From an uncultured Pseudoflavonifractor sp. (lineage in GTDB: Bacteria; Bacillota; Clostridia; Oscillospirales; Oscillospiraceae), in contig CAJFTA010000074.1 in NCBI GenBank assembly GCA_904419835.1, positions 1 to 9,240 on the forward strand: DNA of 9,240 nt, in the 5' to 3' direction. The notes under the pieces were generated by a model. It did not search any database. It saw nothing but the letters and a program-made list of their open reading frames with translations, and was not told the DNA's origin. Numbering within the stretch: position 1 is the first letter of the stretch; each line of letters starts with the position of its first letter. Of the stretch, positions 1 through 5,643 are shown piece after piece. Position numbers and translations under genes: made by a program.

Positions 1-98
1 CCGGCGGCGACGCGGTGACCGGCGCGGCCACCGTCATCCTGGCCATGGGCGCGGGCAAGAAGGGCGCCGAGCAGATCCACGCCTACCTCTCCAAGTAA
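1..98 (+). CDS. gltA: Glutamate synthase (NADPH) small-subunit-like protein, C-terminal fragment
   Basis: Only the last 31 codons are in the window, read from base 3 to a TAA at 96-98. The peptide begins GGDAVTGAATVILAMGAGKK and ends in IHAYLSK. This matches the C-terminal tail of the NAD(P)H/FAD oxidoreductase family that includes the small subunit of glutamate synthase and its single-gene clostridial relatives; GD.VTGA.TVI.AM..GK is the conserved segment closing the FAD/NADPH fold. Such proteins carry electrons from NAD(P)H through FAD and Fe-S clusters to glutamate formation, or in NfnB-like relatives to ferredoxin. The fragment is too short to separate GltA from NfnB or a dihydropyrimidine dehydrogenase-type relative. 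The family call is solid; the exact function is inferred. Confidence 0.75.
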   Translation, partial: GGDAVTGAATVILAMGAGKKGAEQIHAYLSK

Positions 99-115
99 GA
101 GAGACCGTACATAAG

Positions 116-149
116 AAGGGGCAGGGCCGCAGCTGCGGCCCTGCCCCTT
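116..149 (+). terminator. Perfect 34-bp palindrome after the gltA-like gene
   Basis: Bases 116-149 form a perfect inverted repeat centred at 132/133, starting AAGGGGCAGGGCCGC. It begins 18 bases after the TAA at 96-98 and would fold into a very stable GC-rich hairpin. No T-run follows (the next bases are ACCTGTCC), so it is not a canonical intrinsic terminator, although the A/T pairs at the base give two U residues at the 3' arm. It probably marks the transcript end by position and stability; mRNA 3'-end protection is an alternative. Confidence 0.6.
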
Positions 150-202
150 ACCTGTCCACGAACACATACTTTCTGGGTAGTAGCTATCTCAATGGTGCGT
201 AC

Positions 203-230
203 TTGCAATCAGGGATGGAATTGTTATAAA
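203..230 (+). promoter_or_regulatory. Candidate promoter for the flavoprotein gene
   Basis: TTGCAA at 203-208 and TATAAA at 225-230 are separated by 16 bp and resemble sigma-A -35 and -10 boxes. An alternative -10, TATGAT at 234-239, lacks a good -35. Short TACT/AGTA half-sites around 168-185 and a GTAC at about 200-203 could be operator elements of the kind seen near HxlR- or MerR-controlled redox genes, but no regulator gene is adjacent and this is speculative. The strong SD AAGGAGGA (251-258) follows, 7 bases before the ATG. Confidence 0.45.
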
Positions 231-265
231 GTATATGATAAGAATCCTGCAAGGAGGACGAGCAC

Positions 266-787
266 ATGAAAATTCTGATGGTAAACGGGAGCGCCAACCA
301 GCGCGGCTGCACCTACACCGCCCTCAGCGAGATTGGCGCGGCGGCCCAGGAGCTGGGCGCGGAGTGGGAAATTTTCCAGCTGGGCGGCCAGCCCATGCGG
401 GACTGCATCGGCTGCGGTCAGTGCAGAGGAAAGGGCAAGTGCGTCTTTGCCGACGGCGGCGTAAACGAGTTCCTGGAAAAGGCGCAGAAGGCGGACGGCT
501 TTGTGTTCGGGACGCCGGTCTATTACGCCCACCCCAGCGGCCGTCTCCTGAGCTTCCTGGACCGGGCGTTCTACGCCAGCTCGGGCAGCAAATCTCCTTT
601 TGTCGGAAAACCTGGCGCGGCGGTGGCGTCCGCCCGGCGGGCCGGGACCACCGCCTCCCTGGACGCGGTGAACAAGTACTTCGGCATTACCTCCATGCCT
701 GTGGTGTCCGGTACCTACTGGAACATGGTCCACGGCCACACGCCGGAGGAGGTGAGACAGGACCTGGAGGGCCTTCAGACCATGTGA
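266..787 (+). CDS. Iron-sulfur flavoprotein / NADPH-dependent FMN reductase-like protein, stopped early by TGA
   Basis: This is a flavodoxin-fold oxidoreductase. Residues 8-17 (GSANQRGCTY) form the N-terminal phosphate-binding loop for FMN, and GTPVYYAHPSG at 82-92 is the conserved second flavin loop. Between them, Cys47, Cys50, Cys53 and Cys59 give a CX2CX2CX5C pattern matching the compact 4Fe-4S motif of Isf-type iron-sulfur flavoproteins, which move electrons between ferredoxin or NADPH and small acceptors. The start is set by SD AAGGAGGA, 7 bases upstream. The frame ends at TGA 785-787 after 173 residues. Relatives usually run to about 200-210, and the same frame continues with plausible sequence to a TAA at 893-895. 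The gene therefore looks truncated by a point mutation, though flavin and cluster motifs are intact. The true substrate is unknown. Confidence 0.85.
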   Translation: MKILMVNGSANQRGCTYTALSEIGAAAQELGAEWEIFQLGGQPMRDCIGCGQCRGKGKCVFADGGVNEFLEKAQKADGFVFGTPVYYAHPSGRLLSFLDRAFYASSGSKSPFVGKPGAAVASARRAGTTASLDAVNKYFGITSMPVVSGTYWNMVHGHTPEEVRQDLEGLQTM

Positions 788-895
788 AACATCGGCCGGA
801 ACATGGTTTGGATGATTGAGCGGCTCAAGGAGGCGCCCATGCCGCAGCAGGAGCGGGGCGTATTCACCAATTTTATCCGTCCCGCCGGACAGTAA
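788..895 (+). pseudogene. Detached C-terminal tail of the flavoprotein gene
   Basis: In the same frame as the upstream gene and directly after its TGA, 35 codons run to TAA at 893-895. The peptide begins NIGRNMVWMIERLKEA. It looks like the C-terminal helix that normally closes this family after the EGLQTM segment. Without the TGA the protein would be 209 residues, the usual family size. The stop is one change away from CGA or AGA (Arg), the residue I would expect before NIGRNM. No new ribosome binding site precedes the internal ATGs at 803 or 812, so separate translation is unlikely. Readthrough or recoding of UGA cannot be excluded from sequence alone. Confidence 0.7.
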
Positions 896-912
896 AAACG
901 AGCTATATAAGA

Positions 913-943
913 GACCGCGCCGGGCATATTGCCCGGCGCGGTC
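913..943. terminator. Intrinsic terminator between convergent genes
   Basis: A 14-bp perfect stem (913-926 with 930-943) and a 3-base loop TAT are followed on the plus strand by CTGTTTT. It lies 18 bases after the TAA at 893-895 and 15 bases from the stop of the convergent SLH gene, so it can serve both, with the better U-tract for plus-strand transcripts. Confidence 0.85.
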
Positions 944-957
944 CTGTTTTCAGGCGC

Positions 958-2277
958 TTACCAGTTGAACCAGCCGCCGCTGTCCCGGGCGTCCAGCACC
1001 TCCAGGGCGCCCAGAATCATCTCAGCCGCGTCGGCCCGGGTGAGCGTGTCGTTAAGCTCCAGGGTGCCGGTGCTGCCGGCCGAGAGTACGCCGCAGCTCT
1101 CCAGGTTGGCGGCGGACTGGACTGCCCAGGCGGGGGCCAGTTCGTCCACCGAGGCCGTGGTCTCGGCAACATCGGACACCTGAAGGGCCCGATCCAGCAG
1201 GACGGCGGCCTCTGCCCGGGTGATGGTGTCCTCCGCGTTGAAGACAATGCGGCCCGCCTCATCGGCGGCGCCCTGGACCACCCCCGCCTTCAGGGCGGAG
1301 GCGGCGTAGCCCTTGGCCCAGGTGGGGATGGCGGCGTCGTCGGCAAAGCCGGTGGTGGTCACATCCTCCAGGGCGTCCAGACCGGCGGCCTTCATGGTCA
1401 TGGTGAGAAATTCGCTGCGGGACACGGGGATGTCGGGGTTGAAGAAGTATTCTCCGCCCATGCACTCGCCCACAAAGATGCTCTCCTCGGCCAGACGGAT
1501 GGCCGCCTTGCAGGCCGGCACGCCGTCCATGTCCGCGTAGGTCACCTTGGTGGCGGCCTTTTCAATCTTCACCTTTACCGTGGCCGGAGCGGAGGTGTTG
1601 CCCACCGCGTCCACCGCCACATAGGTGAAGGAGTCCTTGCCGGTCTTGTTCTCATAGGGCGTGTAAATGAACTCGTTGGAGCCGTCCTCCGGCATGGTGA
1701 CGGCGCCCCGGGCGGGCTTGTCCACCAGCTGGAAGGTGAGCAGGTCGCCCTCCGGGTCGGTGGCGGAAAAGCGGGCGGTGATGGCCACGTTTTTATAGGT
1801 GCACAGCTCCAGATTTTCCGCGATGGGGGCGCTGTTGGCCTCGCTGAGCAGGTGGAGGCCCACCTCCACCGGGCTGCCGGAGGTGCCGTCGGAGAACACG
1901 GGGGTGAAGGTAAAGCTGGCGGATGTGGCGGCGGAGGCGGTCAGGGGCTGGAAGGCCAGGCCGGATACCGCGGTCATGGCCACCACATCCCCGGCGTTCA
2001 GGGGCTGGCCGCCCAGGGTCAGGATGCCGGCGGCCTGGTCGGGCAGGGTGGAGATGACGATGGCGTCCAGGCCGCCGCCGCTCTGGACCACGAAGTCTCC
2101 GGCGGAGAAGGTAATGGCGCTGCCGGCGGGGCCATTTTTGGAGAAGGCGGCCACCGACGGCGCTTCCGCCTCCTCACCAAAGCCGAACAGGGCATAGGTG
2201 GGGAGGGCGAAGGTAAGGAGCAGGACTGTCAGGGTGATCAGGGGAAGGGAGCGGCGCAGGAATGCACGATGCTTCAC
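958..2277 (-). CDS. Secreted surface protein with cadherin/Ig-like domains and three SLH repeats
   Basis: The 439-residue protein has a signal peptide: basic MKHRAFLRR, a hydrophobic core at about 10-27, and a likely cleavage after PTYA (about residue 29). Residues 40-143 form a beta-rich domain (LPDQAAGILTLGGQ, SASFTFTPVFSDG). Residues 150-240 resemble cadherin-like/Big_9 modules (SATDPEGDLLTFQLV, FIYTPYENKTGKDSFTYVA). Three SLH repeats follow at about 245-300, 310-365 and 375-428, each ending in a TRAEAAVLL- or SRSEFLTMT-like helix. SLH domains bind secondary cell-wall polymers, so it should be anchored on the cell surface by its C-terminus. The start is GTG (2275-2277), supported by SD AAGGAGGT at 2286-2293, 8 bases away. 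The protein ends in an aromatic tail, GGWFNW. Ligand unknown; a structural or adhesive role is inferred. Confidence 0.85.
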   Translation of the reverse strand: MKHRAFLRRSLPLITLTVLLLTFALPTYALFGFGEEAEAPSVAAFSKNGPAGSAITFSAGDFVVQSGGGLDAIVISTLPDQAAGILTLGGQPLNAGDVVAMTAVSGLAFQPLTASAATSASFTFTPVFSDGTSGSPVEVGLHLLSEANSAPIAENLELCTYKNVAITARFSATDPEGDLLTFQLVDKPARGAVTMPEDGSNEFIYTPYENKTGKDSFTYVAVDAVGNTSAPATVKVKIEKAATKVTYADMDGVPACKAAIRLAEESIFVGECMGGEYFFNPDIPVSRSEFLTMTMKAAGLDALEDVTTTGFADDAAIPTWAKGYAASALKAGVVQGAADEAGRIVFNAEDTITRAEAAVLLDRALQVSDVAETTASVDELAPAWAVQSAANLESCGVLSAGSTGTLELNDTLTRADAAEMILGALEVLDARDSGGWFNW

Positions 2278-2344
2278 GAAAAAAGACCTCCTTGGTAAAT
2301 GGATGGAAACTGGATTCAGACTTATTCTTTACCAACGGAGAGAG

Positions 2345-2373
2345 ATTATGCTAATATCTCGGAATAACCGAAA
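2345..2373 (-). promoter_or_regulatory. Weak candidate promoter for the SLH protein gene
   Basis: On the minus strand CATAAT (plus 2345-2350) is a good -10 box. At 17 bp spacing the -35 is only TTTCGG, a poor match. A start near 2338 would give a leader of about 60 nt before the GTG. It sits just downstream of the coaX-side terminator copy at 2381-2414, so the SLH gene probably has its own promoter. The assignment is tentative. Confidence 0.3.
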
Positions 2374-2380
2374 AGAAAAT

Positions 2381-2414
2381 GGGCGGCCCGCCGGTATCTC
2401 CGGCAGGCCGCCCG
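2381..2414 (-). terminator. Intrinsic terminator (SLH-proximal copy of duplicated stem)
   Basis: GGGCGGCC at 2381-2388 pairs with GGCCGCCC at 2406-2413, and GCCGG (2390-2394) pairs with CCGGC (2400-2404). There is one C/A mismatch and a loop TATCT. On the minus strand it is followed by ATTTTCTTTT, a good U-tract, so it can end coaX-operon transcription before the SLH gene. Bases 2381-2415 are identical to 2635-2669. Confidence 0.75.
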
Positions 2415-2634
2415 TCAGCGGTCAAAAAATCTCAGTTGAAAAGAATCCGCCTGAGCCGGGGCGGGGGAGCTCGAGGGGGCGGCCGCCCGCCTCGAATGAA
2501 ATCGAATGTCCCGTAAGCCTTGCGCGGCAAGGCTTACGGCGAGCGGAGCGAGGACTTTTGCGCCGCTGTGCGGCGTGAAAGTAACGGCATTTTGTCAAGC
2601 TGTCAAAAAGTCTTTGACTTTTTGACAGCTTGAC
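2415..2634. repeat. Hairpin-rich non-coding segment between duplicated terminators
   Basis: These 220 bases between two copies of a terminator stem show no credible gene. They hold four inverted repeats. The first is at 2471-2495 (12 bp, one bulge, around a GCGGCCGC core). The second is 2511-2523 with 2527-2539 (13 bp perfect, loop GCG, arm CCGTAAGCCTTGC). The third is 2561-2566 with 2570-2575 (loop TGT). The fourth is 2594-2612 with 2616-2634 (19 bp perfect, loop TTT). Such clustered palindromes resemble REP-like intergenic mosaics, and I would expect further copies in the genome. Whether it is mobile or transcribed is unknown. Confidence 0.65.
2594..2634. repeat. 19-bp perfect inverted repeat with GTCAAAAAGTC core
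   Basis: Bases 2594-2612 and 2616-2634 pair perfectly across a TTT loop; the core is GTCAAAAAGTC. It abuts the terminator copy at 2635-2668. Neither side has a T-run, so it is not obviously a terminator itself. A related but imperfect hairpin occurs at 6892-6930 upstream of the SEDS gene, and a fragment GGTCAAAAAATCT at 2420-2432. Confidence 0.8.
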
Positions 2635-2668
2635 GGGCGGCCCGCCGGTATCTCCGGCAGGCCGCCCG
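2635..2668 (-). terminator. coaX-proximal copy of the duplicated terminator stem
   Basis: This is the same stem-loop as 2381-2414; identity extends over 35 bases (2635-2669). It lies 22 bases beyond the coaX stop on the minus strand. On that strand it is followed by the 19-bp palindrome rather than a U-tract, so alone it should terminate less efficiently than the other copy. Confidence 0.65.
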
Positions 2669-2690
2669 TTTCTGATGGAAGGGCCGTGGC

Positions 2691-3461
2691 TCAGCCCTTT
2701 TTGTTCTTCTTGTAGAGGAGGTTGAGCCCCTTGAGGAGCAGATTTTTCTCCAGCCTGATCTCCCGTCTGCACAGGGGCACCACAAACTGGGCGATGCCGC
2801 CGGTAGCCACCACGGTGGTTGGCTTGCCCAGCTCCTCCTCAATGCGGTCCAGCATGCCGTCCAGCATGGCGGCGGCGCCGTACATGATGCCGCTGCGCAT
2901 GCACTCCACGGTGTTCTTGCCGATGACCCGGCGGGGCCTGTCCAGCTGGATGCCGGGCAGCTGGGCGGCGTGGCTGGACAGAGCTTCGGCAGAGACCCGG
3001 ACGCCGGGGATGATGCAGCCGCCCAGGTAGGTATTGCCGCAGTCCACCACCTCGATGGTGGTGGCGGTGCCCATATCCACCAGGGTGAGGGGCGGGGCAT
3101 ACTGCTGGAGGGCGGCCACGGCGATGACGATGCGGTCGCTGCCCACCGAGCTGGGGTCGTCCATACGGATGTTCAGCCCGGTCTTAATGCCGGGCCCCAC
3201 CACCATAGGGGTAAGGCCAGTCAGCTTGACAAGTCCTGTGCGCACAGAGTTGAACACCGGAGGCACCACCGAGGAGATGATGCAGTCCTCCACCTGGGAG
3301 AGGGGCACGCCGAAAAAGTCCAGCAGGTTCTTGATCTCCACGCCGTACTGGTCGGAGGTCTTGATGTGGTCGGTGGCGATGCGGGCCTCAAACCGGATCT
3401 GGTCGTGCTCGATGCCGCCGATGACGATGTTGCTGTTTCCAATATCAATGGCCAGAAGCAT
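2691..3461 (-). CDS. coaX: Type III pantothenate kinase
   Basis: This cytoplasmic ASKHA-fold kinase phosphorylates pantothenate to 4'-phosphopantothenate, the first step of CoA synthesis. The 256 residues match the usual CoaX length. DIGNSN at 6-11 is the N-terminal phosphate loop with the metal-binding Asp6. GSDR at 107-110 carries the catalytic Asp109. DMGTATT at 129-135 and GGCIIPG at 147-153 are the second phosphate motif and the adenosine-side loop. The C-terminus is lysine-rich (KKNKKG). The ATG at 3459-3461 is fixed by SD AGGAGG (3470-3475), 8 bases upstream. It lies 30 bases downstream of the ECF S component and is almost certainly co-transcribed with it. Type III kinases need a monovalent cation and are not inhibited by CoA, so control probably lies elsewhere, perhaps at the upstream promoter region. 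Confidence 0.95.
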   Translation of the reverse strand: MLLAIDIGNSNIVIGGIEHDQIRFEARIATDHIKTSDQYGVEIKNLLDFFGVPLSQVEDCIISSVVPPVFNSVRTGLVKLTGLTPMVVGPGIKTGLNIRMDDPSSVGSDRIVIAVAALQQYAPPLTLVDMGTATTIEVVDCGNTYLGGCIIPGVRVSAEALSSHAAQLPGIQLDRPRRVIGKNTVECMRSGIMYGAAAMLDGMLDRIEEELGKPTTVVATGGIAQFVVPLCRREIRLEKNLLLKGLNLLYKKNKKG

Positions 3462-3491
3462 GGGTTTCGCCTCCTAAAACAGTAGTGGCGC

Positions 3492-4127
3492 TCAGGCCGC
3501 CTGGAGCCGGGGCTTGGCGAACCGGAGCAGATTTTTCCCGATGACCGCTACCAGGACAGTGGACACAATGGCCTCGGGGATGCCGTTGGCCAGAACGGTG
3601 GTGAGAATCAAACCGGAGACCGCCTCCAGGGCCACCTCCTTGGCCTGGGCGTACTGCTGGGTAAAGAGCAGGAAGATGCTGCCCATGACGGTCACCGTGT
3701 TGACCATGGAGCCGGTAAAGCCCACGATGGACAGGGCGGTCCAGCTGTTCATTCTGGTGCGGGACAGGGCTCTCCACAGCCAGCCCGCCGCCACGCCGAT
3801 GAGAATCCGGCAGCCCACCGCCACCCACAGGGCCTTGACCGCTCCGGACAGGCCGGTGGTGCTCATGAAGGGGGAGAAGGCGAAGGAGGTGAGGGCCGGG
3901 GTAAAGGTGTTGATGATGACGGAGCAGACGCCGAACACGCCGCCCAGGATGCCGCCCGCCAGGGGCCCGAAGAGAATGGCGCCCAGGATAACAGGGATGT
4001 GGACGGTGGTGGCCTTGGTGACCACCAGGGGGATCATGCCCAGGGGGGTGTTGGCCAGCAGCACGACAATGGCCGCCATCATGGCCACGCCGGCCATCCA
4101 TCTGGCGTCTTTCCTGCGGTTTTTCAT
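3492..4127 (-). CDS. panT: ECF transporter S component, probable pantothenate transporter
   Basis: This is a small integral membrane protein of 211 residues with about six hydrophobic segments (roughly 11-29, 45-58, 59-76, 98-118, 132-156 and 167-197). The segment TTVHIPVILGAILFGPLAGG at 40-59 is typical of ECF-type S components, the substrate-binding subunits that work with the shared EcfA/A'/T energising module encoded elsewhere. Its position 30 bases upstream of coaX supports pantothenate as substrate, by analogy with PanT; the sequence alone does not prove specificity. I chose ATG 4125-4127, because the SD AGGAGG (4137-4142) is 9 bases from it. The upstream in-frame TTG at 4131-4133 would leave only 3 bases. 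The leader carries a hairpin and a possible SD/anti-SD pairing. Riboflavin or another vitamin is the main alternative substrate. Confidence 0.85.
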   Translation of the reverse strand: MKNRRKDARWMAGVAMMAAIVVLLANTPLGMIPLVVTKATTVHIPVILGAILFGPLAGGILGGVFGVCSVIINTFTPALTSFAFSPFMSTTGLSGAVKALWVAVGCRILIGVAAGWLWRALSRTRMNSWTALSIVGFTGSMVNTVTVMGSIFLLFTQQYAQAKEVALEAVSGLILTTVLANGIPEAIVSTVLVAVIGKNLLRFAKPRLQAA

Positions 4128-4149
4128 ATTCAATTACCTCCTGCTGTCG

Positions 4150-4201
4150 CTCCTCTCAAGGAGGATGCAACGCAATGTTGAAGCACGCCGGCGGCGTGCT
4201 T
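4150..4201 (-). promoter_or_regulatory. Structured 5' leader of the panT-coaX transcript
   Basis: Between the predicted start site near 4206 and the ATG at 4127, the minus-strand RNA has two hairpins. The first, 4181-4189 with 4193-4201, has a 9-bp perfect stem AAGCACGCC and a 3-base loop. The second is CTCCT/AGGAG (4163-4159 with 4154-4150) with loop TGAG. The CCTCCT in the second could instead pair with the true SD AGGAGG at 4142-4137. I do not recognise a known riboswitch class. Confidence 0.4.
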
Positions 4202-4212
4202 TCCAGTCTGTT

Positions 4213-4241
4213 ATTATACCGGACCGGGGGACGCTTTACAA
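4213..4241 (-). promoter_or_regulatory. Promoter of the panT-coaX operon
   Basis: On the minus strand a -35 box TTGTAA (plus 4236-4241) and a consensus -10 TATAAT (plus 4213-4218) are separated by exactly 17 bp. Transcription would start near 4206 and give a leader of about 80 nt. The -35 lies within the direct repeat GCTTTACAAG (4233-4242). Confidence 0.8.
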
Positions 4242-4294
4242 GAGAAAACTGCCCGTCTCACGCCGCAGGCGGAGAGAAAAGGGTGCTTTACAAG
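4233..4294 (+). repeat. Pair of 10-bp direct repeats over both divergent -35 boxes
   Basis: GCTTTACAAG occurs at 4233-4242 and again at 4285-4294, 52 bp apart (about five helical turns). The first copy contains the -35 of the panT-coaX promoter, the second the -35 of the coaBC promoter. This could be a shared operator or chance reuse of -35-like sequence. Confidence 0.55.
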
Positions 4295-4315
4295 GGCGGA
4301 TTTCTGTGTCATAAT
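4287..4315 (+). promoter_or_regulatory. Promoter of coaBC
   Basis: TTTACA at 4287-4292 and CATAAT at 4310-4315 are spaced by 17 bp, five of six matches to each sigma-A consensus box. The start would be near 4322. The leader then contains a short hairpin, GGAGGCC (4322-4328) with GGCCTCC (4334-4340), before the coaBC ribosome binding site. Confidence 0.8.
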
Positions 4316-4367
4316 GCCAGAGGAGGCCCTGACGGCCTCCATATTTCACGAAAAATGAGGGTTATGT

Positions 4368-5573
4368 ATGCTGCAGGGAAAGACGGTTCTTCTGGGGGTA
4401 ACGGGCGGCATCGCCGCCTACAAGGCGGCGGCGCTGGCCTCGGCGCTGGTGAAGCAGCACTGCTGCGTGGAGGTCATCATGACCGCCCACGCCACCGAGT
4501 TCATCACCCCGCTGACCTTTGAAGAGCTGACGGGGAACCGGACCATGGTGGACACCTTTGACCGGAATTTTGTCCACCAGGTGGAGCACGTCTCCCTGGC
4601 CCGCCGCACCGACCTGGTGCTGGTGGCCCCGGCCACGGCCAATGTGTGCGCCAAGCTGGCCCACGGCCTGGCCGACGACATGCTCACCACCACGGTGCTG
4701 GCCTGCAAGTGCCCCAAGCTCATCGCCCCTGCCATGAACACCAATATGCTTGAAAATCCGGTGACCCAGGACAACCTGGACATCCTGCGCCGGTATGGCT
4801 GGGAGGTCATCCAGCCCGCCTCCGGCCGCCTGGCCTGCGGGGACGTGGGGGCGGGCAAGCTGCCCGAGCCGGGGCAGCTGCTCCAGCACATCCTGCGCCG
4901 CCTGGCCCTGCCCCACGACCTGGAGGGGAAGCGGGTGCTGGTGACGGCGGGCCCCACCCGGGAGGCCCTGGACCCGGTGCGCTATCTCACCAACCACTCC
5001 ACCGGCAAGATGGGCTACGCCCTGGCCAGGATGGCCATGCTGCGGGGGGCGGAGGTGACACTTATCTCCGGCCCCACCGCCATTGACCCGCCGCCCTTTG
5101 TGGAGGTGGTGCCGGTGGTGTCGGCGGCCGACATGTTCGAGGCGGTGGCGGAGCGCAGCCCACACGCCGACTGGATTTTCAAGTCCGCCGCCGTGGCCGA
5201 CTACACCCCGGCGGAGTACAGCGGCGACAAGGTGAAGAAGCAGGCGGGGGACATGAGCATCCCTCTCACCCGCACCCGGGACATTCTGCAGTACCTGGGG
5301 GACCACCGGCGGCCGGGCCAGTTTATCTGCGGCTTCTCCATGGAGACCAGGGACCTGCTGGAAAACAGCCGGGCCAAGCTGGAGAAGAAGCACGTGGACA
5401 TGATCTGCGCCAACAACCTGAAGGTGGCGGGGGCAGGCTTCGGGGTGGACACCAACGTCATCACCCTCATCACCGCCGGGGGCGCGGAGGAGCTGCCCCT
5501 GATGAGCAAGGAGGAGGCGGCCAACCGGATTCTGGACGCAGCCAAGGCCCATGAAAAGACTGAACAGGAATAA
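4368..5573 (+). CDS. coaBC: Bifunctional phosphopantothenoylcysteine decarboxylase / phosphopantothenate-cysteine ligase
   Basis: This cytoplasmic 401-residue fusion enzyme joins cysteine to 4'-phosphopantothenate (CoaB) and decarboxylates the product to 4'-phosphopantetheine (CoaC). The FMN-dependent CoaC half covers about 1-180: GVTGGIAAYK at 10-19 binds FMN, His74 in VEHVSLA is the expected catalytic base, PAMNTNM at 121-127 is the substrate clamp, and Cys157 in SGRLACGDVGAGKLPEP is the active-site flap cysteine. The CoaB half covers about 185-401: TAGPTRE at 193-199, the NHSTGKMG loop at 209-216, and FKSAAVADYTP at 271-281 with nearby lysines at 288, 290 and 291. The start has a modest SD (GAGGG, 4357-4361) 6 bases upstream; the ATG at 4364 is out of frame. 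It diverges from panT-coaX, so most of the pantothenate-to-CoA route is clustered here. Confidence 0.96.
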   Translation: MLQGKTVLLGVTGGIAAYKAAALASALVKQHCCVEVIMTAHATEFITPLTFEELTGNRTMVDTFDRNFVHQVEHVSLARRTDLVLVAPATANVCAKLAHGLADDMLTTTVLACKCPKLIAPAMNTNMLENPVTQDNLDILRRYGWEVIQPASGRLACGDVGAGKLPEPGQLLQHILRRLALPHDLEGKRVLVTAGPTREALDPVRYLTNHSTGKMGYALARMAMLRGAEVTLISGPTAIDPPPFVEVVPVVSAADMFEAVAERSPHADWIFKSAAVADYTPAEYSGDKVKKQAGDMSIPLTRTRDILQYLGDHRRPGQFICGFSMETRDLLENSRAKLEKKHVDMICANNLKVAGAGFGVDTNVITLITAGGAEELPLMSKEEAANRILDAAKAHEKTEQE

Positions 5574-5596
5574 TACTTTACAGATATTGAAAAACA

Positions 5597-5635
5597 AAAA
5601 AGGGTTTCATCCGCCTGGCGGATGAAACCCTTTTT
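5597..5635. terminator. Bidirectional terminator between coaBC and the SEDS gene
   Basis: An 18-bp perfect stem (5597-5614 with 5618-5635) has a 3-base loop CTG. The stem base is AAAAA on the left and TTTTT on the right, so RNA from either strand ends in a U-tract. It lies between the convergent stops at 5573 and 5644. Confidence 0.95.
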
Positions 5636-5643
5636 GCATACGG

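Noticed and set aside
2467..2486. Clustered SacI, XhoI and NotI sites resembling a cloning polylinker
   Set aside because: They fall within a natural 12-bp inverted repeat of GC-rich DNA and there is no adjoining vector sequence. Contamination is not needed to explain them.
2198..2772. Overlapping open frames across the hairpin-rich intergenic region (both strands)
   Set aside because: Their translations are Arg/Pro/Gly-rich products of palindromes, with no ribosome binding site, and they overlap real gene ends.
4362..5597. Long open frame (411 codons) on the minus strand opposite coaBC
   Set aside because: It exactly shadows a firmly identified gene in GC-rich DNA, has His/Gly/Gln-rich low-complexity composition, and lacks any recognisable domain.
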